A stretch of DNA of 64,000 nt, taken from assembly GCA_038380435.1 (NCBI GenBank), contig JAWZYU010000011.1, positions 79,667,501-79,731,500 on the forward strand, given 5' to 3'. Positions within the stretch are counted from its first letter, which is position 1. Each line of letters starts with the position of its first letter. The notes beneath the pieces are model-generated. The model did no database searches, was not told the DNA's origin, and worked only from the letters and a program-made list of their open reading frames with translations. The stretch is from Ryuthela nishihirai. Taxonomy: Eukaryota; Arthropoda; Arachnida; Araneae; Heptathelidae. Shown here in pieces: positions 45,721 to 55,563 of this stretch. The translations under genes and the position numbers were made by a program.

Positions 45721-46245
45721 CTCCTCTCTCTCAAAGGTGAATCACTGACGCGTGGGTGCTACCCTTTGTAGACGCTAGTCCGGATTAAGCCAACACCTAC
45801 TACAAGAGAAAGCCATCCAACCGACTCCATGACATCATACTAGTTAGACCCAGGTTCGTCTCGTCATGAGCACTTTGCTTGTTAACTGTATGATAGCGAC
45901 TCTCACCGGTTTTTTTTTTGAACCATATAACGCGAGGTTTACTTTAACATTTTTTATTATTGTACTTGATGATTTAATACATCATTAATTAAGCTGGCCC
46001 GTTGGCAGGTAAGTGGTTCAGCTCTGTTGGGTTGTGCAGCAAAGGAATGCTCCACGGAAGATGAGCACTTAGCGGCTTATCCTCTTGGGTAATCCCTCCT
46101 GCGTGGCACCGCTCGAACATCAAGGAAGTCGAAGTCTGGATTTGAAAACCGTTCTGCATGATCTAGGCAAATATTCACGCAGAACACTCTCCCGCACACA
46201 GATCCATGGCTTAATGCCCCATCCGACGGATGGCGGTCTTTACAA
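45721..46245. other. Mostly unrecognised; short SINE piece
   Basis: No gene seen. 46,190-46,243 matches the internal SINE block CCCCATCCGACGGATGGCGG in minus orientation. Confidence 0.45.
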
Positions 46246-46345
46246 GGTACCTCTGGGTAAGAGCTGTTTTGGCAGCACATGGAGGACCAACATCATATTA
46301 GGTGGTCATAATGTTTTGGCTCTTCGGTGTGTGTATATATATATA
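46246..46345 (+). repeat. Transposon terminus (family of 29,286)
   Basis: Inverted match to 29,286-29,390: GGTAAGAGCTGTTTTGGC, then GGTGGTCATAATGTTT and CTCTTCGGTG at the end. Only this end is present. A TA microsatellite follows. Confidence 0.6.
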
Positions 46346-46432
46346 TATAACAACAGTAGTCCAGGCATAGAGTCGTAAGTTAGGTTCCTCCCCGCACGCC
46401 CCCACCCCCCCTACGCCAGCAGCTGATGTTGA

Positions 46433-47110
46433 AGTCGAATGGGTTGACATTTATAACCGATTAAAAATTATTTATTAGCCTTCTCACTGTTGTGGGATTT
46501 TTTTAGCCCTATTCATTATAATGCGCGGCTGCAGACCCGATTGAAAGACATTGAAGACCCCGGGAGAAAAAAAATTTAAGCCCCTCTGGCATTCGTTTGA
46601 AACAGCCGAACGGGTTGACATTTATAACCGATTAAAAAATTATTTATTAGCCTTCTCACTGTTGTGGGATTTTTAGCCCTATTCATTATAATGCGCGGCT
46701 GCAGACCCTATTGAAAGACATTTAAGACCCCGGGAAAAAAAATTTAAGTCCCTCTGGCATTCGTTTGAAACAGTCGAATGGGTTGACATTTATGTCCGCT
46801 TAAAAAATTATTTATTAGCCTTCTCACTATTGTGGGAAGCTCTATTCATTATAATGTGCAGCTGGCACCCATGAGAAAAACATTTTAAGCCCCTCTGGCA
46901 TTCGTTTGAAACAGCCGAACGGGTTGACATTTATACCCGCTTAAAAATTATTTATTAGCCATCTCATTGATGTGGAAAAGCCCTCTCTGACATTCAACAG
47001 TCCCGATTGAACCATGAGAAAAAAATTTTAAGCACCTCTGGCATTCGTTTGAAACAACCAAACGGGTTGACATTTATGTCCGCTTAAAAATTATTTATTA
47101 GCCTTCTCAT
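46433..47110. repeat. Tandem repeat array, 140-170-bp units
   Basis: Five units marked by GGGTTGACATTTAT at 46,441, 46,612, 46,780, 46,921 and 47,064. They share TTATTTATTAGCC and CCTCTGGCATTCGTTTGAAAC. Later units are shortened by internal deletions. Confidence 0.88.
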
Positions 47111-47840
47111 TTGTGAGGGAAGACTGACATTCATAAGAATAAAGAACTGGCCACCGACTGAACTCGCTGGGGAGAAAAGTTTTTTAGCCGTACTCTGGCA
47201 TTCATTAGAATGTGTGTCAGCATAATATAGCTTCCGCCGGAATCAAAGCCTCCCAGGTATGCGCGTTCAGCTCTGGAAAAAAAATTACGCTTAGACACGA
47301 AAAAGGAATTCTATGCCACGATCGACGAAACCTGGACGCTTCAGATGATGATCCATTCTTTCGTTTAGAGAGGTATTTGAAAGGCCTCCTAATAATGTGC
47401 GGTGACGTTAATATTTGGGACCCCTCAAATCCTTTCAGATATGGGTTGGTCAATAACGGGTGCCCAGAAGAAGCCGCTCGGTGACATTTATGACGGCTGA
47501 AAATAATTTGCGACTTTATGAAAGAAATCGAGATTAAAGCGCCAAGAAGCGGGATGAGACTATCAATAACGGCTTGGATAAAAAAAAGTATCACGTCAGT
47601 TTTATTAGGATCTAAAAAAATAATTGTAGCTTTTGACTACGAATGAAACCCTTTGTTAACAAGAATCTTTATGTCATAGCTTAGGAGGCCAGCGCCGGGG
47701 ACACCCCTCGCTAGACTTCCTTGAAAGGGAAAGTGATCACTGAGGGTGGGGAATCCTCGCGACATCTGGTGGCGCAGATGGCGGGTCAGAGGGGTTTTCT
47801 GACTGCGAACAGCCGAACGTTATTCCTACGAACAAAATTA
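47111..47840. other. No recognisable gene
   Basis: Two overlapping frames on opposite strands (47,212-47,484 and 47,217-47,594) mirror each other and show no family features. A partial echo of the preceding array (GTGACATTTATGACGGCTG) lies near 47,480. Confidence 0.45.
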
Positions 47841-48391
47841 AAACCTTTCACCAATTGATTCTTACATAACAGTATCGGGATGCATGAGATTATAGAAGAA
47901 TGTAGAATATAGTTACTTAAAAACTGTAGATAATTGTTAGCCAAACAGAGTATTTAATTTTGGTTTATGTTAAAGAAGAGTTCACAGTCACGTGTTTATA
48001 TGAAGAAAATTTTTAGAATAACTGAAATGGCTTTTTAAACCTTTCACCAAATGATTTTTACCTAACAGTATCGGGATGCATGAGATTATAGAAGAATGTA
48101 GAATATAGTTACTTAAAAACTGTAGATAATTGTTAGCCAAACAGAGTATTTAATTTTGGTTTATGTTAAAGAAGAGTTCACAGTCACGTGTTTATATGAA
48201 GAAAATTTTTAGAATAACTGAAATGGCTTTTTAAACCTTTCACCAATTGATTTTTACCTAACAGTATCGGGATGCATGAGATTATAGAAGAATGTAGAAT
48301 ATTGTTACTTAAAAACTGTAAATAATTGTGAGTCAGAGTAATTAAAGAAGTCACGTGTTCTAATAAAGAAAATTTTACAATAACTGAAGTG
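47841..48391. repeat. Tandem repeat array, 196-bp unit
   Basis: Three head-to-tail units start at 47,841, 48,037 and 48,233 with AAACCTTTCACCAA. The first two are almost identical; the third diverges and shortens toward its end. Confidence 0.92.
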
Positions 48392-49075
48392 GGCGATTTT
48401 TCGCGAGCACTTCGTGAAAAGATTTTTAAATGAGTAATACGCTAAGAGAACGGGCTACTACAAAAATAAATATTATTATATCGAGGCAGCCGAGAAATTG
48501 GTACGCAATCAACGACAATTTTTGAAATATTTCAAAGTAACTCTAAATAAAATCGACGTCAAAATGCTACACGTACCCGATTCATAATAATCATCTTTGA
48601 TGAATATTTTGTCAACTATTAAGAAACTGTTGTGATCTTCCAAAATGGACAGGTTGAAAGACTTTAAGAGTTGAAAACCTAGTCACTATTCAACCAACAC
48701 GAGACAGTAATGTGAAGGGATAAATAAGATTTCGGTCAACGTTAAATTATAATAGCAGGAGTTGTTATGTAGAGAACTTTGCCTGAAAATTGCGAATAAA
48801 GATTTTAATCAAATTGTCATTAGTTAAAAAATAATTGTTACAAAGGCCTGATAACGTCGTATAAAAGTTATCTGAACTAAAGGAGAAGAACACAATTAGT
48901 ATCACGAGACTGCATTAAAAAGATTTATGCAAATATACACGGAATTGAGACTCTCTACGAATCCACACGGTCGTTTTCGCGTTAAATGCGAACTTGGTGA
49001 GGTTTTGAGACGACCTTCTAAATTTTAGAAATGGCCGATTTCCGTCTCTCGGTTTTAAATCCGTACGCTAAGAAA
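48392..49075. other. No recognisable gene
   Basis: AT-rich; nothing identified. Confidence 0.45.
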
Positions 49076-49088
49076 TAATTTGTGGTCA

Positions 49089-49616
49089 ATTGATCTCTAT
49101 GTTGCGATCTTATGCAACCACGGCAATTCCCGGTTCCGCCTGACAGCACTACCTGGTTTAAGAAAAGCCATGACTATCTAGAGCCGGGGGCAAGGAATAC
49201 GCCCTATAGGCGCACCTCAACCCCGGCCTCACATGGCAGCAGTCCTATAGAAGGAAAGCTAACCACCGGAAGAAACCTAACTTTAATCTATTCCCCGGTT
49301 TGCAAATGTGCAAGGATATAAAGATCCAAGCTCGATCGGCACCCGGGGTGGAGACCAGACTTTTTGGACGGCTCGTGCCTACTAGGCAGGAGGAACCTTT
49401 CGACCGAGCCGTCGAACTGACCACCCAAGGTCCCTGAAAGTGAGGTCTCCGACGCCGTCACCACCCGACCGGCAATCAAGCCGGCCAGCAGCGTCTTCAA
49501 CCTCGGTTGGCCTTGGCCATGTCCAACCGGCGCCCAACCCGGTCGGCACAGCCTTCAGCCGGGTTGCTGGGACCTAGGCCCCCCCACCACGACAAGGTGG
49601 TCCCCTATCGGGGGGG
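49089..49616 (-). mobile_element. GC-rich 528-bp retroelement-like insertion
   Basis: Flanked by the perfect 13-bp target duplication TAATTTGTGGTCA (49,076-49,088 and 49,617-49,629). It is strikingly GC-rich in an AT-rich setting. On the minus strand its first 48 bases can form an HDV-like double pseudoknot. It has no long frame and no poly(A); the minus-strand 3' end reads AGAGATCAAT. The long target duplication and 5' ribozyme-like fold suggest a non-LTR retrotransposon derivative, either internally deleted or SINE-like. Confidence 0.65.
49569..49616 (-). ncRNA. Candidate HDV-like self-cleaving ribozyme
   Basis: Minus-strand pairing, read 5' to 3': P1 CCCCCCC (49,616-49,610) with GGGGGGG (49,585-49,579); P2 GGGACC (49,604-49,599) with GGTCCC (49,574-49,569); P3 ACC/GGT closing the seven-base loop TTGTCGT. 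P1 of 7 bp, P3 of 3 bp, a 7-nt L3 and P1' directly after P3' are the HDV topology. The element's first base equals the first base of P1, where such ribozymes cleave. Only CCTA joins P1' and P2', so P4 is absent or displaced; a P4-like stem (CAACCCGG/CCGGGTTG) lies after P2'. Confidence 0.45.
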
Positions 49617-50098
49617 TAATTTGTGGTCAGAAGATATTTTCTCGCTATAAGAAAAAGGAATGGAGTCACTTACGTGGCAGGATTTAAATACGAATAGGGT
49701 TCATTTAGGTCGGCGCGGATTTTAACTGTCACGATATTCAGCAAAACTATGGTTTAAATCACCTGTCTACCCTAAAACGCCTCCCCCTTGACACTATTTT
49801 GATATGTACCATCTTAATTATACCAGCTGATTAAAAACTCTGTTGTACTTAAATACGCTGTAGAAAGAAAGAGTCGTTATTAATCTATGGTTCAATCATA
49901 AAAAAATAAATAAATAAATACCCCCTTAAGCAGCTGCTTGCCACAGAGGTCTGACAGGAGCCTGTCAGTTTATATGCCACAGTAGGAGATCTGAGAAGAG
50001 TCAATCATAGTAGTTTTAAATCGTCCTATGCTCATTGGTCAACGATTTTGATTAAAATACTGCTCTGTGTCTCGTACGATCATCATTTTCGGCCAGCA

Positions 50099-50401
50099 AT
50101 GGAAGCGGGGTGTCAAAATATGAGAGGGCGAAAGTGCGATCCTATTTGGAATGGTTTCAAGAAATACCCAAAGGGTAAGGGGTTTCGTGCCGTTTGCTTA
50201 CAGTGTAACAAAGACATCATCGGTCTTGTACCACGCCTTAAAAGCCACCAATGTAAAGAAAAAGCTATAACATCTTGGCTAGACCAGCAAATCGCATCTG
50301 TGATGAACTCTTCCGAACCTGACAAAATCAGACGGTATCTCATCGTCATACAATCTCATCTAAAGGCCTTACGTGACCAAAGTTTCAACGTGAATGCCTG
50401 A
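50099..50401 (+). CDS. BED-type zinc finger-like small protein
   Basis: 100 residues from the first ATG. Residues ~12-45 read CDPIWNGFKKYPKGKGF, then VCLQCNKDIIGLVPRLKSHQC. The layout aromatic-FKK, then Cys-x2-Cys, then His-x-Cys after about 13 residues resembles a BED finger, a DNA-binding domain common in hAT transposases and host factors derived from them. No catalytic domain follows. It lies left of the Polinton but nothing ties it to that element. It may be a transposon remnant or an unrelated small gene. Confidence 0.45.
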   Translation: MEAGCQNMRGRKCDPIWNGFKKYPKGKGFRAVCLQCNKDIIGLVPRLKSHQCKEKAITSWLDQQIASVMNSSEPDKIRRYLIVIQSHLKALRDQSFNVNA

Positions 50402-51311
50402 AAGACAATGTGACCTACCTAAGAACTGCTTCGGTCGTGAATCGTGTCGTTGCTGACTGTTTAACGTAAGAAAGATTCATTTAAACGATGATGCTAAACT
50501 TTTTGTGGAAGATAATTCATGTCGAAACTTTCCTATGTGTACGAGCATTTGAATACGTACTCACTAAATATTGATAGTGTGAAAATATTGTTACTAATAA
50601 AGGGTTTTGTATATACGATTTCTTAGTGAACATCGATTTGTTGTATGCCTGATTATTTCTTAGCGCAGTTAAGTTTACAACGACCTAAAGGCTATGTGCT
50701 TTACAAACTCGTGAAACAAAGTGGGATATGACTGATTGATATGTTAAATTCTATTCTGAAAATAAATACATGAAGCTGAAAACACAAATTATTACTGAAA
50801 ACACAAATTATTCAAACTGAAAACACAAATTATTACACTCGGCAATATCAGATTAATGAATGTTTTTGCAAGATTATGGTGAAATTAGCCTCCAATGTGT
50901 AGAACCATCGTGTTAAATTGTGTTGCTTATGTCCCACAAATCGTATTAAAGAGAAATGTAGACACCGCAACTCATTTCTTAGAGCTAAATTTGTAATGTG
51001 TTGCACATAACTGACTGATAATTTTAGCACTTGGTCATTTATGAAAGTATTTTCCTTCTCGAGTAGTTCGGAAGAGAATGGTTTCTTTCTGTAAGAAAGC
51101 TTTTTTTGGTGTAATTTTTCGAATAGTTACTTAACAATTGTTATTTCTAAAAAGCGAACTATCACAAATTATGTAAACGACATCAAAAGATAATATTTAT
51201 TTCACGAAGTAAAATGGAATTATTTACAGCACTTCAGCCAAAAAGAGCACGTTCTTTTTTTTTACGGAGGACATTGGTCGAAGGCTGAGAGCCATTTAAG
51301 CAGATACGTTT
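50402..51311. other. No recognisable gene
   Basis: AT-rich; a short triplication of AAAACACAAATTATT occurs near 50,775-50,840. Confidence 0.45.
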
Positions 51312-53001
51312 AGAACATCGCCAACGATTGGATTTTGGACCCACGAAAGGTACCAAACCCGTTAGTCAACGATTAAATGCTGTTCTGATGTATGAGCAAA
51401 CGTTAAAGAATATTTCACACTTTGCAGTCGTGGTTCTTTTTTCGGAAATATAACTGATTGAAGAAAACAATGTATTACATTAAAAATGAAGTTTGACTGC
51501 GTATAAATTTCTTTTAAAGATTTGTTTAGAAATTATCCTAACAAGTATATTTTGCAACAGACCGCTGGGAGAAATTCTCTTTGTATACAAGGTGGGTCAA
51601 ACAAATCAACAACTTACTGATCAGGTATGTTACATTTGATAGATGTCAAATAACATTGCTCTCCTTGAATTTCAGGGTCTGACATCGCGTCTGTTTGTTT
51701 TGTATGTTAATGATAAGTTCTTCAGACATTTTTAATAATGCATCATAAGTCTGCCCTCTCGAAGAATCCTCGAAATAAACGTGAATTAACTGAATTGAAA
51801 CTTTCCCCCCCTTTTTTTCCCTCATAGTCATGTGTACAGAAATCTTCTACAGTAAGCTATAAATACGCAAAAAGCAAATAAAAATCCCATCTGATATAAA
51901 AATGGGAAGAGCCTCTTTTTAAAGTAAAGGCGATTTAGACAAGATATGTTGATCTACCATGTAACTTCCAGAAATAAAGTCTGCAAATATAATATTTTCC
52001 TTTTACCATACCAGTTAAGTCCCAAAATGAACCTAATTACAGACGTGATTTTCCGATAATAGACAGTTTGATAGAATGCGTTGTCGAATGTACTCACTAT
52101 TTGAAGGAAACTTTTTTTTTGTATTTCACATAAATTTAAGATCATTTATGGTTACGGGGACCGTACATCAGAACATCGCCAACGATTGGATTTTGGACCC
52201 ACGAAAGGTACCAAAACCGTTAGTCAATGATTAAATGCTGTTCTGATGTATGAGCAAACGTTAAAGAATATTTCACACTTTGAACAGAACACAGCTTTGC
52301 AGTCGTGGTTCTTTTTTCGGAAATGTAACTGGTTGAAGAAAACAATGTATTACATTAAAAATGAAGTTTGAAATGAAGTTGAAGTCTTTTAAAGATTTGT
52401 TTAGAAATTATCCTAACATTGTCATCGATGTTAACAAGTATATTTTACAACATACCGCGGGGAGAAATTCTCTTTGTATGATAGATGTCAAATAACATTG
52501 TTCTCCTGAATTTCAGGGTCTGACATCACGTCTATTTGTTTTGTATGTTAATGATAAGTTCTTCAGACATTTTTTAATAATGCATCATAAGTCTACCCCT
52601 TCGAAGAATCCTTGAAATAAACGTGAATTAACTGAATTGAAACTGTTTTTTTCCTCGTAGTCATGTGTACAGAAATCTTCTACAGTAAGCTATAAATACG
52701 CAAAAAGCAAATAAAAAATCCTATCTGATATAAAAATGGGAAGATCCTCTTTTTAAAGAAAAGGTGATTTAGGCAAGATATGTTGATCTATCATGTAACT
52801 TCCAGAAATAAAGTCTGCAAATATAATATTTTCTTTTTACCATACCAGTTAAGTCCCAAAATGAACCTAATTTACAGACGTGATTTTCCGATAATAAACA
52901 GTTTGATAGAATGCGTTGCCGAATGTACTCATTATTTGAAGGAAACTTTTTTTTTTGTATTTCACATAAATTTAAAATCATTTATGGGGACGGGGACCAT
53001 A
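51312..53001. repeat. Tandem duplication of an ~850-bp unit
   Basis: 51,312-52,169 and 52,170-53,001 are direct copies, both beginning AGAACATCGCCAACGATTGG and ending near ATCATTTATGG followed by a GGGGACC run. They differ by small indels and substitutions. Frames in both copies correspond to each other but look non-coding. Confidence 0.93.
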
Positions 53002-53329
53002 TATCCTTTATTTCAGATGACAGCCCTTTATTTCACTGCTCTGTCCTTTAGATTTATTTTTCTAAAATGGCCATTTTGTCTTTTATTTTGCGAATCGAAA
53101 TAGTAAATTGAATATTGGCGAGCATCACACGGTTCACAGAAACATGAAATTGTCATTTCACCGGCACTCGCTAACGTCGCGGCATCTATGGGTACGGCGT
53201 TAATGTGCGTGTGTACATATTGTACTTCACTGTGTGTGTAGTGTAGAAGCTGTGGTGGGAGCGCGTGGACATCTTGAAGTTGCGTTGTCACGGGAGTAGT
53301 ATCATCACATTATACGAATCCCCCTTTGC

Positions 53330-53847
53330 ACAGTGCTTTCCCCCCCTATGACGTCACAGACCACGCCCCTACGACATCACCGACCACGCCCACTCCCCTA
53401 TGACGCAACATGACGTAATCATTACATAATCATTACGTAGCCGGCCACGCCCCTTTATTAATAATTCCCCCTTTATTAAACCCCCTTCATCCCCCTTTCC
53501 CCCTCAGTGGCGCCACCTGTTGACAGTGAGAAGTACTATTTTCCCAAAAAACCCCTATTTTTATTCCAATTCTTCGATTTTTGATTTCCCCCTTTATAAA
53601 AAAAATTCCTCCCCCTTATGAAAAAACCCCTGGCGCCATCTGGTGCCTGTGAGGAACACTAATACCCAAAAAGCCCCTATTTTTATTCTAATTCTTCGAT
53701 TTTTCTTTATTTTACCCCAATGGTTGACCGGGACTACCGCAGAGTGTTGTGCAGGCTCTGAGACGTAAACGACAGAGACATCTGTAGACCCTGCCAGTGT
53801 GAAGACGTCAAGTGTTTTCATCTCCAGATACTCGAACTAGTACAACT
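53330..53847. promoter_or_regulatory. Repeat-rich region left of the Polinton genes
   Basis: Three imperfect ~22-bp repeats of CCTATGACGTCACAGACCACGC begin at 53,346, 53,368 and 53,397. The first has the CRE-type palindrome TGACGTCA (53,349-53,356). Two copies of a ~125-bp block follow, at 53,505-53,632 and 53,633-53,715 (TGGCGCCA, then CCCTATTTTTATTC and AATTCTTCGATTTTT). C-rich runs are frequent. It could be a terminal or promoter region of the Polinton; the terminal inverted repeat cannot be confirmed because the right end lies outside the window. Confidence 0.45.
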
Positions 53848-54384
53848 ATGCAAAACATCTGTATGGTTCTAGACCTCGACGGTTTCCGTGTAAATGGTCA
53901 TTTCCTAGTGCGTGAACTTGGATATGCAACTCTGAATGGGAAATGTGGTGTCTATCGTTTCAATCTTCGACAGCACCAACCTTTGTCAGTAAAAGACAGA
54001 AGGACAGCCAACTACGTGTTTAAATATGTGATAGGTCTACCCTTTCATCCTCTACCTCGAGAAAAGGTGTGGTCGCTAGATCACGTCCCTAACATCGTGA
54101 AATATGTTTACAAACTTGCACGTACTGAAGAAGCTACTGTGGTGGGTTACAAAGGAGGTACTGTGGAAAGAATTCTCTTGGAACAATTAAATCTTCCCAG
54201 TGTTAATCTCGAACTTTACGGCTGCCCCAAATATTGTGATCTCCCCAAAGTTTCCAAGTTCGGATGCGGATATCATACCGGAGAGGACGTCCACTGCTCT
54301 TTAGCAGAAACAGTTGCTTTCTTTGGATGGATTGATTGTCGAGAGCATGTCTCAACAAACACCTGCTTATCAGCTCGTTCCTGA
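53848..54384 (+). CDS. Polinton protein, possible DEDDh-nuclease-like
   Basis: 178 residues from the ATG at 53,848. I do not know it as a named family. The N-terminus MQNICMVLDLDGFRVNGHF has a D-x-D at the end of a predicted first strand, like the D-x-E of DEDD exonucleases. A middle VVGYKGGTVERILL could be the second block, and the C-terminal YHTGEDVHCSLAETV puts a His four residues before an Asp, as in DEDDh enzymes. This is inference from motif order only. It is the first gene of the plus-strand cluster; it ends 68 bp before the PC4-like gene. Confidence 0.6.
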   Translation: MQNICMVLDLDGFRVNGHFLVRELGYATLNGKCGVYRFNLRQHQPLSVKDRRTANYVFKYVIGLPFHPLPREKVWSLDHVPNIVKYVYKLARTEEATVVGYKGGTVERILLEQLNLPSVNLELYGCPKYCDLPKVSKFGCGYHTGEDVHCSLAETVAFFGWIDCREHVSTNTCLSARS

Positions 54385-54452
54385 TTGTCGTCTCAGGTGG
54401 TGCGGCTCTCTAGTTAAATAGGGAGCGAGTGCTCTGTGCCGCATTGTTCACG

Positions 54453-54974
54453 ATGCAGCCTAGCAATCCAGATGCGTGGTGTCTCGGTGAAGATGTGTAC
54501 GTCGTCCCCTCACTGTTCAAAAATAAGTTTTCTGTGCACGTACGCCGCTACAAGAAATATGAAAATGGTGAACTCATCTACCCTACACCAGCAGGAGTTA
54601 GCCTCTCCATACCTGAATGGGAGGCTTTGTGTGCCACGGTACCCCACATAGAGGACAAAGTGAAAATCGGCCCCGATCAACAGACATGGTACGTGATGCA
54701 CAGTTTACGTGCCTACATGTATCGCACTGCAGGTGGTGAACGCTGTGTCGACTTCATCAAAGAATCAGCAGACCAAAGAACTCTACAGTTCCGTGTGGTG
54801 AGACACTGTATAACATTGAACGCTTCGCAGTTGTTCACGCTGGCTATTCACTTAGATGAGGTGATGCGCATTGTGCACAATGTGTGCGGGACCCCCAAAG
54901 ATCACCAACTCCGTACAGCCATTATGGAACATTCTGAATCCATTCGTCCTTTCCTACTGAGTCCTGTTTTTTAA
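54453..54974 (+). CDS. Polinton PC4-like ssDNA-binding protein
   Basis: 173 residues starting at MQPSNPDAWCLGED. Residues ~5-65 follow the PC4/p15 (Sub1) pattern: GEDVYVV, KFSVHVRRYKKYENGEL, GVSLSIPEWEALCA. The human protein has the same order: strand, V-x-I-R-x-Y, G-x-S-L-x-x-x-Q-W-x-x-L. PC4 domains bind single-stranded DNA and melt promoters, so a role in replication or late transcription is plausible. The remaining ~100 residues are unrecognised. After its TAA the same frame stays open for another 55 codons to 55,142, so the stop may be secondary. Confidence 0.7.
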   Translation: MQPSNPDAWCLGEDVYVVPSLFKNKFSVHVRRYKKYENGELIYPTPAGVSLSIPEWEALCATVPHIEDKVKIGPDQQTWYVMHSLRAYMYRTAGGERCVDFIKESADQRTLQFRVVRHCITLNASQLFTLAIHLDEVMRIVHNVCGTPKDHQLRTAIMEHSESIRPFLLSPVF

Positions 54975-55025
54975 CGTCCCGATTGTGTTTACCCGCTGCT
55001 GCTGAATATTTTTCAGCAAGAACTT

Positions 55026-55142
55026 ATGCGTGTGATACCGTTAGATGGACTGCAACCCGAAGAAAAAATACCGACCATCGTAGGGTGGTTTGGTGACTTG
55101 GACATTAATGGTCTAGCACAGGTATTTGTGGATACGGCCTGA
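55026..55142 (+). CDS. Small frame continuing the PC4-like gene
   Basis: From the ATG at 55,026: 38 residues, starting MRVIPLDGLQPEEK and ending AQVFVDTA. It is in frame with the gene ending at 54,974, and the 17 codons between are also open. It is either a tail cut off by a premature stop or a separate small gene. No family recognised. Confidence 0.35.
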   Translation: MRVIPLDGLQPEEKIPTIVGWFGDLDINGLAQVFVDTA

Positions 55143-55302
55143 AAGCGAGGTCTATTGAATTTTGTAGATTCTGGTTTTGTTTGCAATCTAAAATATAATG
55201 CTATTGTCGACGAGGCAAAAAATGAAATGTATAAATTAAATAAATAATTATAACCTTATATAATGTGTCTGTCTTTTCATCCTTTGTCATTTTAGTCTTG
55301 GT

Positions 55303-55563
55303 ATGGATAGGAGAAAGAAGGTGTTAGCTAGTGTGGGTAGTGTAATCGTGACATTGTTAACGATAGCCTTACTTGTATTAGAACTTGTAGCTCCTAGTAA
55401 AAATATTCAGTGTGGGGAGTCAAAAGCCTTAGACGGAGAATACAAAATTCGTGTGTGTAACTTAACAGTGGATATCAGACAGTTTATAGGTGACGTTCCT
55501 ACAGTGACAGGTGTTACACTTTCACTACATCAATGGCAAAACCTGGTGGGGTACGACGTCTAG
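55303..55563 (+). CDS. Membrane-anchored PC4-like small protein
   Basis: 86 residues. The N-terminus has a basic start (MDRRKK) followed by about 22 hydrophobic residues (VIVTLLTIALLVLELV), a likely single membrane helix. The C-terminal half reads YKIRVCNLTVDIRQFIGD and then GVTLSLHQWQNLVGYDV, a truncated match to the PC4 core (V-x-I-R-x-F, G-x-x-L-x-x-x-Q-W). A membrane anchor on this fold is unusual. Its last 31 bases overlap the integrase start in another frame. Confidence 0.6.
   Translation: MDRRKKVLASVGSVIVTLLTIALLVLELVAPSKNIQCGESKALDGEYKIRVCNLTVDIRQFIGDVPTVTGVTLSLHQWQNLVGYDV

Noticed and set aside
47212..47594. Overlapping 90- and 125-codon frames on opposite strands
   Set aside because: Mirror frames of the same GC-richer patch; no motif or conservation evidence.
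49112..49500. Two ~70-codon frames inside the GC-rich insertion
   Set aside because: High GC lowers stop frequency; no family feature, and they overlap the structured 5' region's downstream part.
51954..53103. Repeated 60-107-codon frames in the 858-bp duplication
   Set aside because: They recur only because the DNA is duplicated, and they show no protein features.
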